Positions 50,458 through 61,232 of a DNA stretch of 64,000 nucleotides are shown here, piece after piece; within the stretch, counting starts at the first letter, position 1; the number at the start of each line of letters is the position of its first letter. The stretch comes from Phialophora verrucosa. Lineage: Eukaryota; Ascomycota; Eurotiomycetes; Chaetothyriales; Herpotrichiellaceae. The notes beneath the pieces are model-generated. The model saw only the letters and a program-made list of their open reading frames with translations. It was not told the origin of the DNA and made no database searches. The translations under genes and the position numbers were made by a program. The stretch is taken from the NCBI GenBank assembly GCA_002099365.1, contig MSED01000001.1, positions 2,728,001 to 2,792,000 on the forward strand, in the 5' to 3' direction.

Positions 50458-53400
50458 GGCTGCAAGCTGTTGCTCCCACTGTACTCGGATGCGTATGTCG
50501 TAGATGAGGGCAAGAGAATAATCAAGCCGGCTCAACAGAGGTTGCGAGGTCAGAAGAGCAGGCCAGGCTGCGGTGTGCAATGACTGCCCAGGTGATGACT
50601 GCTCCTGACTCCGCAGATGTGGCTGTGTAATGTTTGCCTCCAGAAGCCTTCAGCTGCGGCTGACTCGCTAAATCGGATTCAGTCACGTGCCTGGAAGCTT
50701 GTAATTGCCTCATTGCGCCTAGCTTGAAAAGGCTTGACCTGTTAAGGCTTAAACCTGGCAAGTTCTCCGACCTTTTTCACAACTTGGATACATTGCCCTT
50801 TGCATTTAAGAGCCACGATAGGAAAGATGGAAAGACAGAATCCGGAAAGACTAACTCGAGGGTCAGACGTGATGACTTGCTGAATCAAACAAGTTTATAC
50901 CTAGAATGCCCGAGATGGTGGACCAACGGCATGATACCTGAAGGAGAAGGAAGTTTGTGCAGTTTAGACTAGCTGGAGAGAACACCTGGTTGCCATGCGG
51001 ACTCTTGAAGAATATTTCCTCTTTCCTATTGAAGATTGGGTCTTGCAGAAGACCATGTCCAAAAGATCGGGAATCGTACATCCAGGTTGGCTCCCCGAAC
51101 TGCCCCAAAGTTTGCAGTTCTCAAGGTATTTGCCATCTTTTAATGCCTTTGCTCTGTGATTCAAGAGACCCTAGGCAAGCAAATGATCGTGGATCCGCCC
51201 GTCTACACGGCCGATTGCGGGAACAAGGAGCCCCTAACTTCTACCATCATAGGAACATCAGGAAAGTGAGGATTGGGTTGATCTCTGCCCTGTTGCGAAG
51301 TCGTGGTCATGGCGCTAGCAGCCGAGGCCAGTGTCATAGAAATGAACACCCGGGAGAACAACCACTATGTAGTTATCAACAGGTCGAAAGAAATTATGGA
51401 GAAGAGCGAGTTCGTGAAAACTTGACACCAGCAGGGCGATCACGCTTCCCAGGTCTACAAGCTGGACAATTCCAGACGACCAGGCACAGGAACCGGTTGG
51501 GAGACATGGTCGCAGCACCACATCGAAGACTGGAATGTCCCGGATCCGAAGATCTCTCATGCCCGCTCGATTGATGTGGCTTGCTGGCACATGTTCGATG
51601 GATCTCTCTAAGGTCGCCGAGCCTCAAGGACCCGGCCCAGCCATTTCGAGGTGATATTGTTGCGGAACCTCTTTGCGGTCAGCAACTGGATCTGTCAAGA
51701 TTGAGATGATAAAACTATCGAGGGAAAGCCAACGCCGGCTCCTTCTCGCCATTGATATATCAAGCTCGTCACATGGCGAGGATGAGCAAGGCTACCTCAG
51801 TACAGCTTCACAGAGCGGAGTACACTTTGGTTGCAAGGAATCAACACGCTGTTACCGATATGTGCGGGTGCTGTTGCCAAAATGATAGAGCCATTTTGAC
51901 AGGCGCCCCATTCTGCGTCCAGGTACCTCAGATTCCCACCAATGATGGCATGGATGATCACTCACCCGCTGTCAGATACCTTGCATGCACTTCAATTAGC
52001 GACAGAATTGCTTGCGCGTGCGGGTGCACTGAACTGCAGTTGTGCGTCAGGTGTCTCCGGATCCGGGAATCTCTCGCAGCAGCTGGACATGACGGTGCGA
52101 CACATGGGCGATGGCGGGCGGAGGCTGAGGAGTGTACAAGTATTCATGGTCAGAAGATGGGTGGCGCTCCGTCAAGCGATCAACACTAGGAGGACGAGGC
52201 AATATCAGTCCTGGGCTAGGCCTGCAATCACTACTATTCCAAGACACTGCATGTTACGCGCAAAACCCGTGGATGTTACACATAGTCTTGGCACATAGCT
52301 CTCACGAACAAACACGAGCCGTAGACACAAAAAGTCGACAAAAAGGTAGTCTACAATAGCAACAATAAATATGGCGCGGTAAAAAAGGGCAAAAAGTTGA
52401 TCGCCCACATCGAGCCTGAAACTTCGCATATCTTGCCAGTGTGTAATCTCACGCCGCCAACTCCGGGTGGAAATGTCTCTGCAGAATTGCTTCCCTCAAG
52501 TGTAATTTCCATTGCTTAACGTTCCCTAGCATCGTGGTTTACACACACGAGTAGAAGAACGACCCGAAATTCCGAGCAAGGCACGACTGAACAAGTGGGA
52601 GTGTGAAGCGACGTCCACAGGCTCAAGGCAACCTCCTAAATTTTCGACCGCGACAGTCACCCAAGTTTTCGCGTCTATGAATTATAATCGTGCAATTTTT
52701 GCACGTGACTTTTCACCAGCCGAACCAATCGGGATCTTTCACACCGAGATACATACGCACATACGGTATACGAGGGTACGAGTACTCCATAAGTGTAAGC
52801 TGGACACAGTTCGGGGTTTCCCCTAATTACTCATACTCGTACTCCGTACGCTCAACAGTTCAAGGAGCTCGACCGTTGTTTAGTCATTCGCGATAAGTTA
52901 TTTCTTCCACAACTCCGACTTCCGTCCGCACGAGATCGTTTCCTGTATCCATGTACCGAGTGTGCCTGCCGCATTGATACTGGGGTAAACCTGGTACATC
53001 CAGGATACTTCTCATAGGTGCGTCAAGATCAGTCAAAGGAAAGCATCACAGCCTTGGACCTCGCTATCTCTTTCTTCTGCGGGAAACTCACCCGCCGCCC
53101 ATGAATTGCTGCTGCGGAAATAGGGATGTCATGCCCCAGTTTTCCAACCAGTCTAGGAGATACGGACAAGCTTCATTGGCAGGATCAGCTCTGGACTGCG
53201 GCGTTCTGACGCCACATCAGCCCCCGCGTTCTTGCGCGTGCCTGCCCCTCGTCTTTCGTTTGTTGTTGTTTTGCCCCTCCATGGCTTGCCTCTCCCATGT
53301 TTTGCAGCGACTCGTAAAGGATCACCTCAAACATCGTAGAGGCAGACTACTGCTCTTACCCATGCTCATGCTGACCTTACATCTGAACTTGAGAATAAGT

Positions 53401-54524
53401 GATCACAAGTACTCGTACCTTGGCTCTACGGAGGAAAATCTGCCCGATCCTCCGGGAACGTACGAGAGAGGGATCGCATGCGCTATGTCTCCATACAGCC
53501 GAACTTCCAAATACACAAGCCTGCCTTATCCGTTTCTACCCTTTATCCGGAGCACTAGCGTGGAATACTCGAGCCCCGAAGCGATTCACCATGGTGACAA
53601 GAGTCTCGAACGCCTCGTGGACAAAAGATGAGAAATCATTTCGATATTGAAGTTGTCGATCGCCTTTGGATTATCGTTTTGATCAGACGTAGGAACTGTG
53701 CTCGATCGCGGATCCGAGGTCTTGTGAGTTCGCGGATCCGTGGTGGTGTTTGTGACTTCCAGAGAGTCGATGTCGCAGCCTTCTGCGATTGCCCGTCAAG
53801 TCGTGGTCGGCTGGGCTCGTCCGGTAAGATCTGACCCAAGAAAGCATACTCGTACAAGCGTTGCTCCAGCGCGACCCTTTCGACCAGCACATCCCCTGAC
53901 TCGACAGCTGACCGGGCAAGAGGGTTCGGATGGGAAGGAGTTTGAGCCGGCATTAGAACATTTGCAGCATACTAAACAGAAACTCAACGTCCAAACCCCT
54001 CTTTCGAGATATTGCCACGGCTGCTTCTCCAGTCTAGTCCCGCTGTTTAACCAATCACTCTATCTGATCTGAGAGCATCGAAGCGCATTTCCTACCCTTT
54101 GCACCTCCATCTCAGGCCAGCGGGACCTCCTTTGGTCCAGTGAGAGTTAAAGACCGTTGTCTGACTCTCATCTTGTACCCCGCAGTTGCGTCCAGGCCAA
54201 TCGTCCCCAACCTTCTGTGACGGAATCCGAGCGCCCTCCTCTCACTTTTCGGCGGGAAGAGCTCTGGATCAGTGGATCATCCCCGATCCTTCTCGTAGCG
54301 CGATTGACTCGGTCTATAGGAAAGCGAAAAGCTCTGTTGTGGATATGCACTCTCGTTCGAAGAGCTGACCCTTCCCCGCGCCTGAGTATTTCAAATAAAG
54401 GGCTCGCTGTCCTCAGTTGATCGCCTGCTCTCCTTTCCTTCTTGTCTGTTATAGTCTGTGGCTCCTCTACTATTGTGATACCCTATACCCAGCACTAAAA
54501 GTACCTTCAGAGAATACCGACAAG
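50458..54524. other. 4.1-kb gene-poor region upstream of the aldehyde dehydrogenase
   Basis: No gene could be assembled with confidence. Around 51.0-51.6 kb there is a coding-like but interrupted segment (listed separately). Partial copies of the GTACTCGTAC word occur at about 52776, 52834, 53409 and 53846. Open frames such as 53101-53631 (plus) have no recognisable domain. The last 500 bases should be the aldehyde dehydrogenase promoter, with a CCAAT box near 54051. Confidence 0.4.
50996..51609 (+). pseudogene. possible gene relic with in-frame stops, family unknown
   Basis: Two linked reading frames look protein-like but are broken. An ATG at 50996 opens MRTLEEYFLFPIEDWVLQKT and GIVHPGWLPELPQSLQFSR, up to a plausible donor (AAG|GTATTT). 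In another frame from 51183, segments MIVDPPVYTADCGNKEPLTS, VIEMNTRENNHYVVINRSKE and YKLDNSRRPGTGTGWETWSQ follow one another, separated by TGA codons (about 51267, 51279, 51423) and ending at TAA near 51609. I could not join them with convincing introns. It could be a decayed gene, or exons of a gene I fail to assemble. No family is recognised. Confidence 0.25.
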
Positions 54525-56078
54525 ATGTCTTTGACACAGAAGATCGAGACCCCCAGCATCACCTACGAACAGCCCCTTGGCTTGTTCATTGACGGCAAGT
54601 GGGTGAAGGGTGTGGAGGGCAAGACCTTCGAGACCATCAACCCCACAAATGAGAAGCCCATTGTCGCTGTCCACGAGGCTGGTCCCGAGGGTGAGTGATC
54701 CTCAAGAACGCGCGTACTGTTCGTAAGCTCGTACTGACCCTCGTGTGTCTCAGATGTCGACATTGCCGTCAAGGCCGCCCGCAAAGCCTTCAATGGCGTC
54801 TGGGCCCAGACCCTTCCCTCGGTCCGTGGTCAGATGCTGGTGAAACTCGCCGACCTCTTCGACGAATACTCCGATACCCTTGCTGCCATTGAGTCTCTGG
54901 ACAATGGCAAGGCCCTCTCGATGGCCAAGGTTGATGTTCAGCTCTCCTCCGGCTGCCTGAGATACTACGGTGGATGGGCAGACAAGATCCACGGCAAGAC
55001 CATCGACACAGACCCGGAAACGTTCAACTACACAAGACACGAAGCCGTCGGTGTCTGCGGTCAGATCATCCCCTGGAACTTCCCTCTTCTCATGTGGTCA
55101 TGGAAGATCGGCCCTGCCTTGGCTACCGGCAACACCGTCGTCTTGAAGACCGCTGAGCAGACTCCCCTCTCCGGCCTCTTTGCTGCGACCCTCGTCGAGA
55201 AGGCCGGTATCCCCGCTGGCGTTGTCAACATCATCTCCGGCTTTGGCAAGACCGCCGGTGCCGCCATCGCCTCTCACATGGACATCGACAAGGTTGCCTT
55301 CACTGGCTCTACCGTCGTTGGCCGAACCATCCTCCAAGCCGCTGCCAAGTCCAACCTGAAGAAGGTCACCCTCGAGCTCGGCGGCAAGTCACCCAACATT
55401 GTCTTCAACGACGCAAACATTGAGGACGCCATCTCGTGGGTCAACTTCGGCATCTTCTTCAACCACGGCCAGTGCTGCTGCGCCGGCTCCCGCATCTACG
55501 TCCAATCTGGCATCTACGACAAGTTCATCCAGGCGTTCAAGGAGCGAACGGCCAAGAACGTTGTCGGCGACCCATTCAAGGCCGACACCTTCCAAGGTCC
55601 TCAAGTTAGCAAACTGCAATTCGACAGAATCATGAACTACATCCAGTCCGGCAAGGAGGCCGGTGCCAAGGTCGAGACCGGTGGCGAGCGCCACGGCAAC
55701 GAAGGCTACTTCATCCAGCCAACCATCTTCTCCAACGTCAGCGAGGACATGAAGATCATGCAGGAGGAGATCTTCGGACCTGTCTGCTCGATCAGCAAGT
55801 TCGAGACTGAGGAAGAGGTCATCAAGGCCGGTAACGAGACCACCTACGGTCTTGCTGCTGCCCTGCACACCACGAACCTCAACACTGCCATCCGTGTAGC
55901 CAATGCCCTCAAGGCTGGCACCGTCTGGGTCAACAACTACAACATGCTCAGCTACCAAGTGCCCTTCGGTGGGTTCAAGGAGTCCGGTATTGGCCGTGAG
56001 CTCGGCAAGTATGCTCTTGCCAACTACACCCAGGTCAAGTCCGTCCGTATCAGGCTCGGCGGTGCTCTCTTCGGATAA
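54525..56078 (+). CDS. NAD(P)-dependent aldehyde dehydrogenase (AldA/Ald-type)
   Basis: Oxidises aldehydes, probably acetaldehyde, to acids. Two exons, 54525-54690 and 54754-56078, give 496 residues, the normal length. Key motifs are LFIDGKWVKG at the start, GVCGQIIPWNFPLLMWSWKI (cofactor-binding), FTGSTVVGRTI, the general-base Glu in TLELGGKSPNIVF (about 263), the catalytic Cys in FFNHGQCCCAGSRI (about 296-298), and EEIFGPV and PFGGFKESGIGRE. Codon use is strongly C-biased (AAC, AAG, GTC), unlike most neighbours, pointing to high expression. It belongs to the class that includes Aspergillus AldA; ethanol-pathway regulation is not demonstrable here. No targeting presequence, so likely cytosolic. 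Confidence 0.95.
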
Positions 56079-56838
56079 GCGACCCACGACATCGGCGGGG
56101 GGAATGGTTAAAATGAAAACACGAAAACCAGCTCAAGGAAAGTCAATCAGTCGCGGTGCGATGCTCAAAAGCCCGCGCAGTGTCCTGCCTGGATGATTAT
56201 CTGGGCTCTGCAGGGCACTGGCGCTGCCGGATAAACCATGCATATTGCTAGGTAATTAGGATAGTGCGCGCATGTAAATGTCAAAATGAGAAATGAAGAC
56301 TGTAAAAGCAAGCGTACTTTCCCATTTGCTTGATGCCCTCAATGTTAGTGACATGGAGTATTCCCATGGACCTCAAGCTGCCATGGCAGCTCGCTGCGTG
56401 GTTCTCACGACGGTCGAAACGTCTCGACCGAGAAATGCCGATGATCACATGACATGAGCCCATCAGAAGCTGTCCATCGATTGGCTCGGATCAACTGCAT
56501 CTCGAATTACCAGCCCCTCATTGGCTCGTGACTTCGGTGCATCTCCATGTCCGCTCCATACAATATCGGATGGTAAGTCTGCACACTCGAGATCACTATC
56601 TCCCCAGTTTTTTTGTTCTTCGCTGTTTCGGTCTCAACTCGCACTGTCTCCCTGCGGATTGATAATGCTTATCCAATGCTGAAAGCCGCCTTCCGCGCGG
56701 AGACCCCACTCTAGAATCCATCTTTGGACTTATCCCCATCTGAGCGGGCAACACATTCCATAACGTGCCATAGACACCGAAAAAGTCATCCTCTGGATCT
56801 CGGAGGGATAAATCTGTAACACGAAAGAAAATACCTAC
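56079..56838. promoter_or_regulatory. upstream region of the hemerythrin gene, two inverted CCAAT boxes
   Basis: About 760 bases. ATTGGCTCG occurs twice exactly 40 bases apart (56480-56488 and 56520-56528), two inverted CCAAT-type elements some 310-360 bases before the start codon. No gene was seen. Confidence 0.4.
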
Positions 56839-57774
56839 ATGAGACGTTGGGCCTTGCCGATTTTTAGTATATTGATGCTAGGGATTGCGCTTGCCATCGC
56901 CCTGTCGTCACCAGGCGCACGACTGAACGCCACCAAGAGAATTCAATCATTGAAAACAAAAGTCCCCGTCCGGACTTTCAGTGCAAGGCTCTTTCAGCAC
57001 CAGGGAGTTGCCAACCGTGTCCAAGATATTCCGGCCTCGGCGGCCTCGGCTTCTACAACAAGCCGACATCCGACATTATACTCTGGTGGCAGAGTTTCTG
57101 GCGCAGCCATCGAACCAGCAAAGCACACACCCTCGATCGCCACTTCCGTAGACATGGCGTCGACATGTCCCCTCCCAGAAGACGGCTCGCCCGATCAAAA
57201 GGCCTCTGCATCTGCTTCTGAATCCGCATCTGCCGCAGCAGCTGAGACCCTAGCCGACAAGTCCAACGCCGAACCGGCGCTGCCCAAACTTTCGGCCCAG
57301 GACTTCAGGACGTACAACAGGCTGGCAGTCATGATGGACGCCTACCACAACCACTTCCGCTACACTTGGAACCTCCTGTACAAGACGTGCGAGACGGGCT
57401 CCCGCCCGGCCGGCATGTCCCTGCGTGCATTCATCTCCCAGGGCCTACACCTCTGCCATGCCCTGACGATCCACCACACCATCGAGGAGCAGCACGTGTT
57501 TCCCGAGCTCGCGGAACGGATGCCCGCGTTCGCTCCCAAGGATCATTTAATATCGCAGCATGAGGCCATCCATGAAGGACTCGAGAAGCTGGAGGACTAC
57601 TTGGACAGCTGTAGAAGTGGGGAGAAGGAGTTGCGGTTACCGGAGTTGAAGACCATCATGGATACGTTTGGGCAGGTTCTTTGGGCCCATCTGGACGACG
57701 AGGTCAGGATGCTGGGCGCCGAGAACATGCGCAAGTATTGGTCCAAGCAAGAGATCCTGTCGATGAACTGGTGA
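56839..57774 (+). CDS. hemerythrin HHE-domain protein with N-terminal membrane anchor
   Basis: A 311-residue intronless frame. The N-terminus MRRWALPIFSILMLGIALAI is a signal-anchor or signal peptide (positive start, 17 hydrophobic residues). Residues 35-150 are Ala/Ser-rich and disordered. The HHE cation-binding domain (about 153-300) is a four-helix bundle with putative iron ligands: His in DAYHNHFRYTW, His and Glu in LTIHHTIEEQHVFPELAERM, His in DHLISQHEAIHEGLEKLEDY, and His/Asp in WAHLDDEVRML. HHE proteins bind oxygen, NO or iron, and their fungal roles are mostly unassigned. Most fungal HHE proteins are soluble, so the anchor is notable. The start is the first ATG, and the hydrophobic segment supports it. 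Confidence 0.85.
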   Translation: MRRWALPIFSILMLGIALAIALSSPGARLNATKRIQSLKTKVPVRTFSARLFQHQGVANRVQDIPASAASASTTSRHPTLYSGGRVSGAAIEPAKHTPSIATSVDMASTCPLPEDGSPDQKASASASESASAAAAETLADKSNAEPALPKLSAQDFRTYNRLAVMMDAYHNHFRYTWNLLYKTCETGSRPAGMSLRAFISQGLHLCHALTIHHTIEEQHVFPELAERMPAFAPKDHLISQHEAIHEGLEKLEDYLDSCRSGEKELRLPELKTIMDTFGQVLWAHLDDEVRMLGAENMRKYWSKQEILSMNW

Positions 57775-58238
57775 GGGATGCCTTCAGATGCGTCCTGGTT
57801 GTGTTTGCTCGTCCTCGATCGGTTGGTTCATGGCCAGCGAGCTCCCAAGACACTGGCATTAAGTAGCATACACGGTACATAGAAGCTGAGCAATTTTTGG
57901 GCGCGTTTCGTCGTGGTGTATACATCTGCTCTGTTCTGTCCTACTTTGTCGGGCTGGTGCCCACTGTCGGGATGTAGGTGTAGCCGCAGGTCGCCGGCAG
58001 GGGATCCGCGTTTTCGTGTAGAGTGCAGTGTCGCCTTTAACCTCGATACCTAGCTTATAGCACAACCATATACTTTTCCCGACCTTCACTGGCTTGTCTT
58101 GCACCCACATTGCAAGGAGTCCAATCCACCGTCCTTGACTTTCAGCTCCGGGCAACCGCTCCTGAATTCACATCCACATCCGCATCCACATCCGGTACAT
58201 CCAAGCCACTGCTCTCTCAATTCCCACCCCCGGCAATT
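57775..58238. other. convergent 3' intergenic region
   Basis: About 460 bases between the stops of the hemerythrin and Hikeshi genes. Contains a short CATCCACATCCG-type repeat near 58169-58196. No gene was seen. Confidence 0.45.
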
Positions 58239-58814
58239 TCAGTCCTCCTCCCTCTCCAAGAAGCCCGGATCATTCTGCACCTTCCTCTCAAACTTGGCCC
58301 ACCAGTCCTGGAAACTCTTCAACGGGACGACTTCGATCCCGTTGGCCGTGTTGCCCGCAAAACTGGCCAGAAAGTTGAACGCGTTCTTGATGATTCGTTG
58401 CGCCAGCACTCTCGTGTCTGGCGTCCGTTTGGCCGGCGCGTGGGGAGACCCCGGCGGCTGTTGCTGCTGCTGCTGCTGCTGAAGTTGGGCCATCTGCGCC
58501 TGGATGTTCTGGGCCGGCTCGACCGAGATGCCCAGGTTGACGTCCCCGACAACAACCCCGGCGGGGAGGTTGACGCGGAACAGGGCCGAGGGCTTCTCGT
58601 TGGCGATGGCGCCGAGGAACCGGAACTCCTGCCCGCCAGGGAGTTGCATGTACACCCCCGCCGCTGTGTCGGGGGGTAAAGGGCTGTTTGGGTGTAAGAA
58701 GACGCCGACGTTGTGGAAGGCTGGCGCCGCTGGGAAGGAGACGGCGAATTGATTGGGCGCCACGGTCGCCATCTCTGGGATGACTGGCCGGGTTGGGATG
58801 AAGACGCCGAACAT
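58239..58814 (-). CDS. Hikeshi/OPI10 family protein (DUF775)
   Basis: Homologue of human Hikeshi (Hsp70 nuclear import carrier in heat shock) and yeast Opi10. The frame from MFGVFIPTRPVIPEMATVAP gives 191 residues, the normal family size, in one exon. The N-terminal beta-rich domain has FAVSFPAAPAFHNVGVFLHP and ANEKPSALFRVNLP. A poly-Gln linker (nine or more Gln, encoded by a CAG/CTG run near 58460) separates it from the C-terminal helices (LAQRIIKNAFNFLASFAGNT then FQDWWAKFERKVQNDPGFLE). An ATG five codons upstream is in frame, but the family starts at MFG. Nucleoporin-binding Phe residues are retained in the N-terminal domain. Confidence 0.92.
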   Translation of the reverse strand: MFGVFIPTRPVIPEMATVAPNQFAVSFPAAPAFHNVGVFLHPNSPLPPDTAAGVYMQLPGGQEFRFLGAIANEKPSALFRVNLPAGVVVGDVNLGISVEPAQNIQAQMAQLQQQQQQQQPPGSPHAPAKRTPDTRVLAQRIIKNAFNFLASFAGNTANGIEVVPLKSFQDWWAKFERKVQNDPGFLEREED

Positions 58815-59371
58815 TGTTGCACGGCTCAAGCGGGACGCTGGCGACTTGGTTCAGTTCTGCAACAGGCCGCGTAGCAGGAGGAGCGAGAAGAAGAAGGAAA
58901 GAAAAAGGAGGTAATTGTTTAGCGATGAAGCGTGCTGGTGGGCGAAGTGCTTCCTGAGGTTATAGATGGGCCGTCAATGTACGAAGAGAAAGGCATGATC
59001 ATAGGATCGAGCGGAGTGCAAGAACTAGCTGTTCACTGCCAGTGCTTGGTCTGCATGTTCACTTTTTTACGCTGCCCTGATAATCCGAGCTGGAGGATTC
59101 GGATTCAGTCGGTGGTGGGGTTTTTTTTTGAGAAACGACAAGTCCAATGCAGGGTCCTCGACGGTCCCCAGTTGAGGCTGAAAGCAGTGATGATGGACAT
59201 TTGCGCTTGGAGGCAGATGGCCGGCGGTAGAAGTGGGCGAGGAAAAGTATCGACACCTCGGTCGGAGATGCGAGTCTGCCCTTTCGAGCACCCATCGAGA
59301 CTTTCATCGACGACGCCACGGTGAAGATTCTGACGGGGCGTGAGGGCTTCTTTAGACACCCTTGGCTGAAG
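58815..59371. other. divergent region upstream of the Nudix gene
   Basis: About 560 bases between divergent starts. An in-frame upstream exon of the Nudix gene was sought and not found. Only shadow-like frames are present. Confidence 0.4.
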
Positions 59372-60385
59372 ATGGTTCACAAATCGAATTTAGACCTGGT
59401 CAACGAATGTGACAAGTGAGTCGGAGTCAAAAGGGTTAGGCCTGCTCGAGACTGATCGCGCAGCTTTCCATACCACTCACAGGATCCTGAAAAGTTCAAG
59501 GCCGTCTGGAATGACTACTACCACTTCTACCTAGAAGGCTGTGAAGCATGCCTGGGGTACATGACTCCTGCTGTTGCAGAGAAATTCCCTCTCACCCGAA
59601 ATTGGAGGCTCGATGAGCTCAACAAACGCTTGATCTTCCAGCCCCGAGATGAAAACGCAGCACCGGTGACGGATTTCGACAAGCGCAATGACATTCTGGC
59701 GGAATATCTCCAAAACGTCCGAGAAGAAGGGATTTTCGACGTCCTGGCTGGTTGGCGCAACGAGCGATACCCGATATACGGTCCAAACAGAGAACTCCTG
59801 CTGAGCATGGAACGTTCAGCGACGCCACTGTTCGGGGTCGTGACATATGGTGTGCACATGACAGGCTATGTGGAGACTGACGAGGGTATGAAGATTTGGG
59901 CGCCTCGCCGGGCTTTGACCAAACAGACCTATCCGGGCATGATGGACAACACAGTCGCGGGCGGTCTGAGCACCGGAGAAAAGCCATTCGAGTGTCTGAT
60001 CCGAGAGTGCGAGGAGGAAGCATCGCTGCCGGAGGATCTTGTGCGCAAAGCCCAGCCTTGTGGGACTTTGACATATTTCCATGTCCGAGACTCGAGGGCT
60101 GGCGGAGAGACGGGGCTCTGTCAACCAGAGTGCCAATATATCTATGACTTGAAGATGCCACCGGATGCGATACCGAAGCCGGGCGACGATGAAGCAATCG
60201 ATTTCCAGCTGTTGACTGTGGAAGAAGTCCAGAGAGCCATGGCCGAGGGTCGATTCAAGCCAAACTGCGCTCATCTGCTGCTGGAATTTTTTGTCCGCCA
60301 CGGGATTTTGACGGCCGCGAACGAGCCCGACTATATCGAGATCGTTACAAGACTGCATAGAAAGTTGGAGTTTCCGACGTCCTGA
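59372..60385 (+). CDS. Nudix hydrolase with DUF4743 N-terminal domain (thiamin-pyrophosphokinase-related)
   Basis: Two exons, 59372-59415 and 59464-60385, give 321 residues in phase (AA|C). The start MVHKSNLDLVNECDNFPYHS matches the conserved opening of fungal DUF4743-Nudix proteins. The DUF4743 region runs to about residue 140. The Nudix box lies at about 193-215: GGLSTGEKPFECLIRECEEE followed by ASLPEDL, which fits GX5EX7REUXEE. The usual Gly of the final XG is Ser, a change I believe is normal for this family. Yeast YJR142W is a relative with activity on oxidised thiamin diphosphate derivatives, so damage control is a likely role. It converges on RPB8, with about 105 bases between the stops. 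Confidence 0.9.
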
Positions 60386-60490
60386 TCTTGTGTGAGAAAG
60401 CACGCTCCTCCAACGCCTTCGCTCAATAGACATTTTGTGCTTTCCAGTCGGCCAAGCAAGACATCTTCCGCATGCTCAATACCGAGCCGC

Positions 60491-60972
60491 TTATTTCTTC
60501 ATCAGCAGATAGACGTGATCGATCCTCAGCGCGTTGAGGAGGGAGTAAGGACCGTCCATATACAGAAGTAGGCCGCCGAAGGAAACGTAAACTTTGCTAT
60601 GCGAAAGTTAGTCCTTTGCTCCACAACAGTCATTTATGCCACCCACATATTGTCTCCGCTGCCTTCTTCGAACCTGTAGATCTTCCCGTGGCAGACGTAG
60701 TCAAATTCGTCGGCCAGCGTCTGCTCGCCTCTGCCCACTTCTCTCCATCCTTTCCCGTCGTCCTTGCTCCCGTCGAGGTTCAGAGAAACGGCTAATGCGA
60801 CCGTCATGCGGTCGTCGATGTTCAGAGGATAGAGTTCGGTGTTGACGTCGAGGGTCAGAAGGATATCCTGGGTGCCTTCGCTGTAGGCCTTGATGCGGGA
60901 GACTCTATCATACTTTGCGCTATTGACCTCTGTGATCTTGAAGCTGTTTTCGAAGAGGATGTTTTCAGACAT
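60491..60972 (-). CDS. RPB8: RNA polymerases I/II/III common subunit Rpb8
   Basis: Shared subunit of all three nuclear RNA polymerases. Two exons, 60972-60647 and 60596-60491, join in phase (AT|C) to give 143 residues, close to yeast Rpb8 (146). Signatures are the N-terminal ENSFKITEVNSAKYDRVSRI, the central ILLTLDVNTELYPLNIDDRM, LADEFDYVCHGKIYRFEEG, and after the splice VYVSFGGLLLYMDG and LRIDHVYLLMKK at the end. Without the splice the protein would stop at NMWVA and lose the last strands of the OB-type barrel. Divergent from ELP4, with 260 bases between the starts. Confidence 0.95.
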
Positions 60973-61232
60973 CTTGGCGATGAGTCGGCACGTCGAGACA
61001 GACGAGCAGGTCGTGGTTGAGTCGGCGCAAACCAGCAGAACTACAAAGTCGTGTCTTGGGAAAGAATTTCTATGAGTGCCATGCTAAAATATGTGTACGG
61101 TGAAGCATGTGTGAGTACGGCAGATATTGCGGCAACCCTGCGCAAGCGAATATACAAACCTTTTCTCCAAACCACTGTTTTCTCTACATTCAGCACTTCG
61201 CAAGTTATCCACGCGATGCAAATGTGCGATCA

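Noticed and set aside
50957..51574. 205-codon plus-strand open frame across the 51-kb relic
   Set aside because: Its composition (Arg, Gly, Cys, His) is that of a shadow frame; the other two frames of the same segment look more protein-like.
53101..53631. 176-codon plus-strand open frame
   Set aside because: No recognisable domain, Leu/Arg-rich patch without membrane logic, and several alternative frames open across it.
58110..58679. 189-codon frame antisense to the Hikeshi gene
   Set aside because: Includes a poly-Leu run that is only the complement of the poly-Gln linker of the real gene.
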